Shown: piece by piece, positions 1 through 7,059 of the stretch
Position numbering within the stretch: the first letter of the stretch is position 1
How the letters are laid out: each line of letters opens with the position of its first letter
The notes under the pieces: generated by a model
What the model was told of the DNA's origin: nothing
The model's input: the letters and a program-made list of their open reading frames with translations, nothing else
Databases searched by the model: none
Made by a program: the position numbers and the translations under genes
Source: Acephala macrosclerotiorum
Lineage: Eukaryota; Ascomycota; Leotiomycetes; Helotiales; Mollisiaceae
Length of the DNA: 17,513 nucleotides
Reading direction: 5' to 3'
NCBI GenBank assembly: GCA_014904845.1
Contig: MU119821.1
Span: 1-17,513 of the forward strand

Positions 1-1262
1 GTAATTAGGCGGAGATGTGGGTAAACTTTGAAGTGTTACTTGTAACTTTTGGTGGTAAAACGGCAAATCACGGGAACTTAACGGAGGTGACTGTAGAATC
101 AACTAAACTGGACTAAGCACGACTTTCAACGTGAGCGATTTTAGTTATATATAGAATTGATAACGAGGATGTTAAACTCCTTAAAATCTGGTGCATATAA
201 TGGCATGACTAACGATAAGCTCTACGACCTCGTTTTGGGGGAGCGTTATAACGTCCTCTTCCCCAACTGTCTGCTGCTACTCATTAAAATTATAAATTTT
301 GAGGACCGTAAAGGCGACCGTCTGCAGGACAAAGGGTTTGCGCAGCTGCGCCAGCGGGAGGAGCGCGATGTGCGAGATCTCAGACGGAACGTGGAGAAGA
401 GATGCGATGAGTTCCTGCGCTCTCTCCGCGCAGTTGGTGCGCCCTTCCAAGTCGAGAAAGGAGGGAAAGGTCTGTTTACCTCTGCTGGTTTGGACAAAAG
501 CCTTCTCTTTCTTCGACTGTTCACGCACTAGTCTAGGTTCCACTACAACTTGCGATTCAGTTTCCTGAACTTTGTGCACGTTTTTAATGGCGCTTATACG
601 TACTAGGGCAGAGATATTTATAATATTAACAGAAACGAGCTCGCTCGGGCGTTTAGACTTGCTACTGGCTACCTTGAATGGGTTTTGGCATAATATGCCG
701 CCAGTATACTAAGACGGGTCCCAGAAAATGACCTCGCGATCTCAAGCCGGTTCAACTCTCTAACGATCAACAGCAGCTCTTAACAGACTAAATACGCGGC
801 TCGCCCCGAATTTTTGCAAACAAGAACGGCGCCGGCCCCGTCATCCGCCTATCCACAATCACCGCCGTTCACGCCTTCACGACGTCCTACTGCGGCAACC
901 GCTCCTCCACTTTTAAGAGCCGCTGCGAGGTCGTCTCCACCCGCTACACCACGCTTCGGCGGCTTATCACCCATTCATTGGCCACAAGCTACCAATTCTT
1001 CCCAGTACCACTCGACACCCACCTGCACTAAGTGCAAATAAATCGGGCACTCCTCCTCCAACTGTCCAAAGACATAGTATTATCGATGTAAGTACCTAAG
1101 AACGGAAGATGGCTCTATGATACTACTTTTCTACTTTACAACTATTACTGCAAGAGAAAAAGAGTTAACATTCTATGCTTTCTGAAAAATTTAGGCAAAG
1201 GCTTTGGACACATGAAATTTGATTGTCCTGTATACGCATCTACACCTCAGCATCGGCATTGA
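1..1262 (+). pseudogene. Decayed gag-like / zinc-knuckle protein gene with two CCHC motifs split by an intron
   Basis: One reading frame (codons starting at 1, 4, 7...) runs from the window edge to 1087. It holds an open 129-codon stretch (145-531) rich in charged residues (Arg/Glu/Asp/Lys, coiled-coil-like around 300-430), then a Pro/Ser/Ala-rich linker (about 814-1020), then a CCHC zinc knuckle with Cys codons 1024, 1033, 1063 and His 1048 (C-x2-C-x4-H-x4-C). A second knuckle follows after four residues: C split over 1087/1195-1196, His 1209, Cys 1224, with a Tyr codon (TAT, 1078) where the first Cys is expected. The frame ends at TGA 1260-1262. About a dozen stops interrupt it; nearly all are TAA/TAG that a single C-to-T change from CAA/CAG would explain (for example 529, 604, 691, 781, 1039, 1075). 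Order and composition resemble retroelement Gag, but paired knuckles also occur in host RNA-binding proteins, and the intron favours a host-type or domesticated gene. The knuckles are firm; the upstream extent is inferred. Confidence 0.5.
1088..1194 (+). other. Intron inside the second zinc knuckle of the decayed gene
   Basis: A 107-nt GT-AG intron: donor GTAAGT at 1088, a GTTAAC branch-like site near 1164-1169, acceptor TTTAG ending at 1194. Removing it joins T (1087) to GC (1195-1196), making the Cys codon TGC that completes a C-x4-H-x4-C pattern. A chance joining would not be expected to restore a zinc ligand at the right spacing, which is the main evidence for the intron. Confidence 0.6.
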
Positions 1263-1493
1263 AAGTGAGACTAAGAGAGAAGATGAAACGGCTCAATTCA
1301 TTACTGGATGATTCACTGCTTTGTTCTTGGGTTTCTACGTGTCTTTGGTTTTATACTCCGAGAGGGGCAGAAAGGAAGGAAAGAAGATGCGTAGCGAGCT
1401 GGCTCTTGCAGATGATGCCCCTTATACATATATACATTTGTAGATGAGAAGCTCCTGGCTTAGCTATGATAGTGGCCTTCGCAACTTTCTTCT

Positions 1494-1517
1494 CCATCTT
1501 CTCACCCATCTTCTCAC
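1494..1517 (+). repeat. 12-bp perfect tandem duplication in a CT-rich leader
   Basis: CCATCTTCTCAC occurs twice head to tail (1494-1505 and 1506-1517), in a strongly pyrimidine-rich stretch of about 1480-1585. CT-rich tracts just before a start codon are common in filamentous fungal promoters and 5' leaders, and here an ATG follows at 1587. Confidence 0.7.
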
Positions 1518-1586
1518 TTATCATCTCTGCTGTCTTTTTTTCTACCTCTCCAATCCCTCTCCTATCTAGTAAGACGTTCCTTTCTC

Positions 1587-1709
1587 ATGTCTGCTCCAGA
1601 TATCTTCACTCGTACATATAGAACTCTGTACACTATTAGCGCTGAGTGGGCAAAACAATATCGAAGACTGAATCCAGAGGAGCAGATAACAGCAGCTCTA
1701 GGGAAATAA
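1587..1709 (+). pseudogene. Possible 5' fragment of an unrecognised gene (40 codons)
   Basis: ATG at 1587 directly follows a CT-rich leader and opens a 40-codon frame with protein-like composition (acidic/basic mix, Tyr- and Arg-containing amphipathic segment), ending at TAA 1707-1709. The next codons (about ten) stay readable after the stop, so TAA could be a CAA changed by C-to-T as elsewhere in the window. I recognise no family. It may be a truncated gene, an exon whose partner I cannot find, or chance. Confidence 0.2.
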
Positions 1710-2183
1710 CTCTCTAAGGACAGATCCGGTATTCCTTAACACTGACAAGATCGTCACATTAGACAAGCCCCACAGTAATGTGATATTGTAAAAATAAAAA
1801 ATGCCCTTGGCTTTTGCCAAGCCTCGTCAACCCCAGCCTAACCCCACACTTGCTTCCCGCCATTCCAACTTAGCATTTGCTAAAGTCTCCGCCTACTACA
1901 TCGCCTCCCCGGCCTTCGCGCTTAACTTGTTAGGAATGGCGGTTGAATGTTTCACTCCTCAGTCTCACCATGAACCTTGTTGCCAAGCTCCCGTGTTGTC
2001 GAGGCGAGAGGAGACGCCATTTTTAGAACATAGGGACGAAAGCATCTCCCCGGACCACGGTCTCCCGTATCTGTCGGCATGATATAGGTGGTAACATATT
2101 CGAGATCCATGGCTAGGGGAGGGGCCTTCCCGGGCCTCTCGTTAAAAGTTCAGTCTTGGCTGCGCCGCGTCACATAACAGGGG

Positions 2184-2240
2184 TGAGCAGACCTGAGCAG
2201 ACCTGAACCGAAGATGAGCCTTGCCTGAGCCTTGCCTGAG
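2184..2240. repeat. Two adjacent micro-tandem repeats beginning TGAGC
   Basis: TGAGCAGACC is present twice (2184-2193, 2194-2203) followed by a partial third copy, and 11 bases later TGAGCCTTGCC is present twice (2215-2225, 2226-2236) with a partial third. The two units share their first five bases, so they probably arose by related slippage events. Confidence 0.75.
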
Positions 2241-2295
2241 TAAAGGCGACGCTGCTCACGTGAGGCATAGGGTTGGGAAGAGCAAGAATTTCGGT

Positions 2296-2306
2296 GGGGG
2301 GGGGGG
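2296..2306 (+). repeat. Homopolymer run of 11 G
   Basis: Eleven consecutive G in non-coding sequence; no other G run of this length is in the window. It is a slippage-prone and sequencing-prone site. No gene depends on it. Confidence 0.9.
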
Positions 2307-2369
2307 ACATGTAAACCCATACAATTCGGAGGACCTCTATACTACCAATAGACGAGTTCTGCAAGTTCA

Positions 2370-2549
2370 ATGGGCCATATATTTCGACTGCCAAAGCCTG
2401 GAATTCTGAATGTATGGCACCTGCAACGAATAAGAATAGCCAGAGCCATCACAACAATCGTTAAGTGTCGCCAATCAGTTTTGTACGACTATCTCGAAGA
2501 GAGACTTGTGCCTGGTGAGAGAGATGTTATAATTCCAGAAAGCAGCTAG
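2370..2549 (+). CDS. Small unrecognised ORF (59 codons)
   Basis: ATG at 2370 opens 59 codons to TAG 2547-2549. The product is basic in its middle (several Arg/Ile pairs) and ends in an acidic, Tyr/Leu/Glu-rich segment, so composition is protein-like, but no domain is recognisable. A second protein-like segment without an ATG follows in another frame (about 2530-2755, with one TGA), so both could be exon remnants of one lost gene upstream of the hydrolase. Chance ORF is a serious alternative. Confidence 0.2.
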   Translation: MGHIFRLPKPGILNVWHLQRIRIARAITTIVKCRQSVLYDYLEERLVPGERDVIIPESS

Positions 2550-3008
2550 AACTACTGACGTCGAGGCGGCTCCTGAGCAATCCGATGCAGCTAGTGGGTG
2601 TTGAGATCTCTTATCGGCTTTCATGACGCCGGACGCTTGTGTCGCCTGTCTGGCGGCTCTCGATGCAGCCATTATTATTGGTTGCCAAAACCTTATCAGG
2701 CTTCAGCAAATCTGTCGTCGAGACTTCGAGTGCTATTATTTGAAAAGGGAAAAGTGATGGATCGCTGCCAGAACGCTTAGAACCCGAAGAAAAACTACGA
2801 ATACCCACAGAAAATATCCCCATACAGCACAGATCAACGAGCTGTTGGGAGACACTGATGAGCAATCTCCTCCAAGTTCAAAATTACCTTTCCAGAATTC
2901 TCACACTATTTGACCGAGTATTCCCTCTGCGTTTTATGAACTGCTTTGCTTTCTTGCTGTTACTTCTTGGCACTCTGAGAAAACTAAAGCACAAGACGCG
3001 AGGTGAAG
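2550..3008. other. Upstream region of the hydrolase pseudogene
   Basis: This holds the probable promoter and leader of the alpha/beta-hydrolase gene that starts at 3009. A pyrimidine-rich tract lies at about 2925-2975, shortly before the start. The 10-mer shared with the monooxygenase/transporter promoter lies at 2717-2726. No complete gene is visible; a short Cys-containing frame from ATG 2622 to TGA 2756-2758 is not recognisable. Confidence 0.4.
2717..2726 (-). promoter_or_regulatory. Candidate shared operator, copy 1 (AAGTCTCGAC on minus strand)
   Basis: The + strand reads GTCGAGACTT, the exact reverse complement of the 10-mer found twice in the divergent promoter at 6103-6636. It lies 282 bases upstream of the hydrolase ATG. 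The core GTC-TC-GAC has dyad character (GTC and GAC half-sites around a 2-bp spacer). Regulatory function is inferred from position and recurrence only. Confidence 0.4.
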
Positions 3009-4086
3009 ATGTCCGGCAAGTGCTTTCGTTCAACCACACATGTCATTCCGGGTCAACAGATCACAGAATATCCCAATTCAACAGCAACTTCTTCAGAGGA
3101 CGTCTTGAAACTCGAAGTCAAGCAATACATCCCTCGAGACAATCCCAACCCACAATTCGGCGACATCACGATCATCGCGGCACACACCAATGGATTCCCA
3201 AAGGGACTGTACGAGCCAGCACTGGACGCTATCTTGGAACAGTCACATTCTTTGAACTTCAAGATAAGAGGAATCTGGATCGCAGACATAGTCCACTAAA
3301 ATGCCAGTAGCGTTATCAACGAGGGTAACATTGACAACGAGTTCCTTTGGTTCGATCGTTCGCGAGATCTGTTACGCACGGTAGACATATTTCGTGGAGA
3401 AATGCCACTACCTCTCTTTAGTATCGGACACAGTATGGGTGCTGCACAGCTGGGCGGCCTCGCATCGATGCATCCACGACTCTTCACCAATCTCATCCTT
3501 CTCGATCACATCACGCCCGTCCCGACACGGAATCTGGACCAACTTATGAAAGTGACATCGTTACAACCTGATCTCTGGTCATTTCGCGAAGAAGCGGAAG
3601 CTGCTGTAAAGAACCACTCATTTTTTAAGACGTGGGGTCCGCGTATTCTCGAAAACTTATCAAGCCGCGTTACAGAGACACACCAACGATCATGTACTCT
3701 GAAGCAGGCAAAGTGACGAAAAGGACGATCAATCACCAAGAGTTCTTTAGTGCTTGGAGGCCTAATTTTGGGAATGTTGCGATGGAAAGGAGACCAGCTA
3801 CAGCGGAGGAGAATAGGACTCATCCTGATGTTGATGGCAGCGCCCCGATACAGTCACCCTTCTATACGAGTTCGATGAGGGAGGCGTTTGTTTGAGTGTT
3901 CTTGGAATTTATAGAAGCATGATTACTTCCACTCATTATCTTTCCCCTGCAATTAGTCAACTGGGCCAACATGTTCCCCATTACCAAGTCGAGTATGAAG
4001 ATTGCTGGAGGTTTGCAGAGTACGTGTGGAAGCGAGCCCCTTTCCTTAGCGAAGCCGTAAGGGGTAAATTACCCCGCTATCGTTAG
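3009..4086 (+). pseudogene. Broken alpha/beta-hydrolase (Lpx1-like / fungal AKT2-like family)
   Basis: ATG 3009 opens a frame resembling fungal alpha/beta hydrolases of the peroxisomal-lipase-like / 'toxin biosynthesis protein' group, normally about 350 residues. Family features seen in order: an N-terminal strand segment ending in a PRDNPNPQ-type stretch, a HTNGFPK oxyanion-region motif, an IWIAD segment, then the nucleophile elbow GHSMG (3426-3440, Ser codon 3432, codon 142). The frame has TAA at 3297-3299 (codon 97) where the family has Gln, then continues in the same frame. Near 3651-3655 the match moves by one base (a lost base at GAAAA) into another frame, running through the KHQE-like and RPNF segments to TGA 3893-3895. 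A third frame (about 3890-4086) keeps a short similar piece, but the C-terminal part with the catalytic His is not recognisable. No intron explains these breaks. The gene is convergent with the monooxygenase, 3' ends 109 bases apart. Hydrolase family assignment is firm; substrate unknown. Confidence 0.8.
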
Positions 4087-4195
4087 CATTCTCAGAGCTC
4101 ATCCACTCAACTTGGTCAGGATAATCAAGTGTTGTCATGAGACTTGACTGCCTGATTAATTTTTGTCAAACTCTTATGCTTCAAGCGATCCCTAG

Positions 4196-6102
4196 CTACG
4201 CTTTTGCTAATTCAACTTTGCTAGCTCTCAGATCATGTCCATTCACCTTCCTGCTACCGCTGCTCTCTTTCGCCTCCGACTTCTCCTCTCGAACAAACGG
4301 CGGATCCTCTACATAAACATCATACTTGTACTTGCTCCCCGTATGATCATCCCTCAGCTGCTTCTGTCCCTCCCCATAAACCTTCTCTCTAGCGGTTAAC
4401 CCCTCCTTCACCTCCTCAGCCTGCGGATAAATCCCCCGTCTCCTCAACTCCGGCACCAACAAATCAACCACATCCTCGAATGTCCCCGGTGTCGTCACAT
4501 ATCCAAGATTAAACCCATCAACATCAGCTTCCCTCACCCACCTCTCCAACTCATCCGCCACCGTCTCCGGGCTTCCTATGCCAACGGGCCCAAGTCCTCC
4601 AATACTAGCTTTCTCAGCCACTACTTCTGGCGTCCACTTCGGAACCGCCTTACTCGTCGTATTAAACTGATTCAGCGTACTAGTCACTTTATTTGCCTCT
4701 AGAGAATCCTCAGGAGTAATCTCTTTCCCCATCGGGAGCTTCGAGATATCGATCCCCGTCCAGCCACTGAAGAGGACGAGTCCTCCAATTGTCGATGCAT
4801 ACTTCTTAATCTCTTCGAGTTTTTCGTACGCTTCGGCGTCGGTGCGTCCAAGGATCGGGGTGAATGTGCAGAAGAATTTTAGGGATTTGGGATCACGGCC
4901 TTCGAGGGCAGCGAGGCGGCGGATATTGGCTATTTTGGGGGCGAGGACGGCGGGATCGTGGCCTGTCACGAAAATCGCTTCTGCGTGTTTTGCTGCGAAC
5001 GCTGAACCAGCTCTGTAATGTCGAGTCAGTATTTCTCTGAGGATGGGTGCTTGTGGTCTTGTTACGGAGAAGTTCCAGCTTGGAAGAGAAACGGTGTTCG
5101 TTGAGGTGATGGATCCACGATGTGACGAGACTCAAGGTTGTAGAACTCTCCACGATGATTGATCTGTCGCACAAGGTCTGGATCAATGTACGCATCATTC
5201 TCGACGTCTTTGATGATTGCATCCTTGCTCCAGGACCCTTCCCAGAGCTTGTACAAGACTCGAAGGTATTCGTCTGCTTGGAGGTATCTTTTGTTGTGCT
5301 CGATGGGAGTATCGATGCCAATGGCTTTGAAGGCGCTCTTTTTCCAGGAGGTGACGATGTTCCTGATTTGACTGTCAGATTCCTTTCGTCAAATAATTCG
5401 AGAGGCCGGTTGGTTTTACCATCCTATCCTCCCACCGGTGAGATGGTCAAGTGTGGAGAATCTTTTGGCGAGGAGAAATGGGGGCTCGAAAGATGTGCTC
5501 GCTGTGATTCCAAAAGCAAGATTCTTCGTCACTTCAATTGTTAGTATTCATCCCTCTCAATTTGAGGCATCTGCCTTACCGGCAGCCATTGCACTGATTG
5601 GCTTGAATACAAGTCAGAAAATGGTCTTCATTTCAAGAAGTGTCTCGACTGTCTTCCTTGCTGAACTGGGACTTACAATTGTTGGATCCGTAACCGGCCA
5701 TTGCGCCGCACGCCGTATGCAATTATCCAAACTTCCTTCATATGTGTCATATCCACCATAGGTATCAGCAAGAAACAAAGCGTTGATGTTTCCTCGTTCC
5801 AGAATTTTGGCAAGGTCAATCCAGTACTGGAGACCTCGCTTCTCAGCCGAGCGGTCCTTCGGATTCTTAAGCCAACATCAGCTCTTTCCTCACTTCCTCA
5901 CTTCCACATGAATTTCAGCGCAGGATCGCACCTTCCATTGCCCTGGGCTCAAATGACCAACAGTGGACATATCGAAGGCATTGAGCAGGATCTGTTTCTT
6001 CGGGTGTCCATTTTCAATTTCTGTAATTGCCACTGTCGCCAATTGGTGTCGCTTTGCTGGCGACACCGTCGCGTTCGTCTTGCGTCGTTTCGTTCCTGCC
6101 AT
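4196..6102 (-). CDS. FMN-dependent monooxygenase, NtaA/SnaA/DszA type (luciferase-like fold), 6 exons
   Basis: Exons on the minus strand: 6102-5932, 5865-5677, 5601-5580, 5531-5420, 5362-5066 and 5012-4196 (1608 nt, 535 codons plus stop, no internal stop). The protein resembles class C flavin monooxygenases that use reduced FMN from a separate reductase to cleave C-N or C-S bonds (nitrilotriacetate, pristinamycin IIA, dibenzothiophene-sulfone enzymes). Visible family motifs: LLNAFDMSTVGH (about 39-50), YWIDLAKILE (about 71-81), LADTYGGYDTY (about 89-99), AQWPVTDP (111-118), AMAAVTKNL (about 124-132), RFSTLDHLTGGRIGWNIVTSW (about 151-171), a KLWEGSW block, and FQAGTSPAG at the exon 5/6 junction (about 258-266), then the C-terminal barrel. 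The first ATG was chosen because family similarity begins about 35 residues later; this basic head and a charged C-terminal tail (last about 70 residues) exceed the usual 440-500 residues. The last residues are not a peroxisomal SKL signal. It is divergent from the transporter. Substrate unknown. Confidence 0.93.
5013..5065 (-). other. Monooxygenase intron 5 (53 nt)
   Basis: Donor GTAACA (from 5065), ACTGAC branch site, acceptor TTACAG ending at 5013, phase 2. The joined codon CC|A restores FQAGTSPAG and the following AFAAKHAEA segment. Confidence 0.9.
5363..5419 (-). other. Monooxygenase intron 4 (57 nt)
   Basis: Donor GTAAAA (from 5419), CTGAC branch site, acceptor AATCAG ending at 5363, phase 2. 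The joined codon TG|G gives the conserved Trp of GRIGWNIVTSW. Confidence 0.9.
5532..5579 (-). other. Monooxygenase intron 3 (48 nt)
   Basis: Donor GTAAGG (from 5579), a perfect TACTAAC branch site, acceptor TTGAAG ending at 5532, phase 1. The joined codon G|TG gives the Val of AMAAVTKNL. Confidence 0.9.
5580..5601 (-). other. Monooxygenase exon 3, a 22-nt micro-exon
   Basis: This exon encodes seven residues plus one base of the Val codon completed in exon 4. Both neighbours are canonical GT-AG introns, and the encoded segment (PISAMAA) lies in a conserved family block, so the short exon is required for the product. Confidence 0.85.
5602..5676 (-). other. Monooxygenase intron 2 (75 nt)
   Basis: Donor GTAAGT (from 5676), CTGAC branch site, acceptor TTCAAG ending at 5602, phase 0. 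It joins DPTI to PISAMAAV. It contains one more copy of the 8-base core GTCTCGAC (5642-5649, + strand). Confidence 0.88.
5866..5931 (-). other. Monooxygenase intron 1 (66 nt)
   Basis: Donor GTGCGA (from 5931), GCTGATG branch-like site, acceptor TTAAG ending at 5866, phase 0. It joins a GQWK segment to NPKDRS, matching the family; unspliced, the frame meets TGA at 5880-5878. Confidence 0.88.
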
Positions 6103-6152
6103 TTTTTTGAAAGTAAGCTCATTTAAAACTTCAAATCCTCAATAGATTTTTC

Positions 6153-6170
6153 GAAAAGTCTCGACTTTTC
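6153..6170. promoter_or_regulatory. 18-bp palindrome GAAAAGTC-TC-GACTTTTC, candidate operator copy 2
   Basis: Two perfect 8-bp inverted arms (6153-6160 and 6163-6170) flank a 2-bp spacer, 50 bases upstream of the monooxygenase ATG. It contains the shared 10-mer AAGTCTCGAC at 6156-6165. The symmetric arms suit binding of a dimeric regulator, or an RNA hairpin if transcribed. Confidence 0.55.
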
Positions 6171-6566
6171 AGCCTCGTCCGGCGCGTCTCTTGTCAATAT
6201 GCAGGTTGGCCGACATCTCGCACGCAATTGATTTCCTCATCGCGTCATCCACGCCATGCATCGCCATCAACGCATGCCCGCATCCCATCTTCGTCATTTA
6301 TCCCACTTTTGCTTTATGGAAATTTTGACATATTTGAGATTTGGTTGCCCGACACGGAGCTTGAGGGCTCTTGGGGACGTTTGGTGGGGAACTCAGCAAG
6401 TGAAGATGTCGTTCAGCGAGGGGTCAATTGCGTGCTCGCGATTATCAGGAACGCGTCGAGAAAACACGGCAAGCCAAGGATAACTACATCCGAAATGGAA
6501 GAAATGCTTCCGATCCCAGCAGTGGGGTTGCTGGGACTTTTCTGCTTTTTATATTGTCTCATCTTT

Positions 6567-6576
6567 AAGTCTCGAC
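6567..6576 (+). promoter_or_regulatory. Candidate shared operator, copy 3 (AAGTCTCGAC)
   Basis: Exact repeat of the 10-mer, 60 bases upstream of the transporter ATG. The flanks extend the dyad imperfectly: TTAAGTC-TC-GACCTAA is symmetric except for one base in each arm. Its distance from the transporter start is close to that of copy 2 from the monooxygenase start (53 bases). Confidence 0.5.
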
Positions 6577-6846
6577 CTAAGTATCGGAAGCACTCTAGAT
6601 CAAGTCAATTGAGCAAGCCACAGGAACTTTGGGGACATGGCCAAAGAACTTGATGATGGAGGAAAGAAAGTCACAGAAATCCAAGGGAAATCCTCAGTGG
6701 CAACACCAGACAGCCTGCACAGCAATGAGGAAGCTGATCGCGTCGCATTTCTCTCAACCTTCAGCCCTGAAGAGGACAAAGCTATCCGGAGAAAAGTCGA
6801 CTTCAGATTTATTTAGCTTATAGGACTGATGTATATTATCAAGAAC

Positions 6847-6894
6847 GTGAGCATCTTCATCCTATCATATGCAAATATACTGATCAAGCCACAG
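6847..6894 (+). other. Transporter intron 1 (48 nt)
   Basis: Donor GTGAGC at 6847, branch-like ACTGATC, acceptor CCACAG ending at 6894, phase 0. It joins MYIIKN to IDYTNAAA as in the family. Confidence 0.88.
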
Positions 6895-7011
6895 ATCGAT
6901 TATACAAATGCAGCTGCTGTCAAAGTCCTCCAAGTAGGCAAACCAACCAATATCTTGAAGCAGCTTCATATGACAGCCGATCAGTACAATTGGGTTCAGT
7001 CAATCTACTTC

Positions 7012-7059
7012 GTCAGTAGCCTCTCTATATGAAATGAATGCTTTGCTAACTCTCGATAG
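7012..7059 (+). other. Transporter intron 2 (48 nt)
   Basis: Donor GTCAGT at 7012, branch GCTAAC, acceptor CGATAG ending at 7059, phase 0. It joins VQSIYF to ISYIIFEVPSN. Confidence 0.88.

Larger units (their letters stand above)
1263..2369. other. Gene-poor stretch, no recognisable complete gene
   Basis: Apart from the CT-rich leader and short frame at 1587-1709, I see no supported gene here. A 93-codon frame begins at 1801 but shows no family resemblance or believable domain; its start carries a perfect 6-bp hairpin (CTTGGC 1806-1811, TTTT loop, GCCAAG 1816-1821). Short tandem repeats lie at 2184-2240 and an 11-G run at 2296-2306. Base composition is ordinary for the left half of the window. 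Confidence 0.5.
6103..6636. promoter_or_regulatory. Divergent promoter between monooxygenase and transporter
   Basis: The two start codons (6102 minus, 6637 plus) face away from each other across 534 bases. The region holds two copies of AAGTCTCGAC, each near one start codon, and a pyrimidine-rich stretch with a TATA-like TTTTATATTG (about 6546-6555) on the transporter side. Long frames crossing it (6228-6653) have no family resemblance and overlap the transporter start, so I treat them as chance. Confidence 0.7.

Noticed and set aside
246..579. Minus-strand and alternative + frames around 246-579
   Set aside because: They overlap the frame that leads to the zinc knuckles; no domain supports them.
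1806..1821. 6-bp hairpin with a TTTT loop
   Set aside because: Short and isolated, with no transcript or terminator context to support a function.
4893..5544. Long frames on both strands across monooxygenase exons 4-6
   Set aside because: These are shadows of the spliced minus-strand gene and cross its introns; none has family similarity.
6228..6653. 141-codon + strand frame in the divergent promoter
   Set aside because: No family resemblance, and it overlaps the transporter start in another frame; composition looks like chance.
6814..6816. TAG as the true end of a short protein with a separate downstream gene
   Set aside because: The reading frame, both introns and family similarity continue directly through the codon, and relatives have Trp there.
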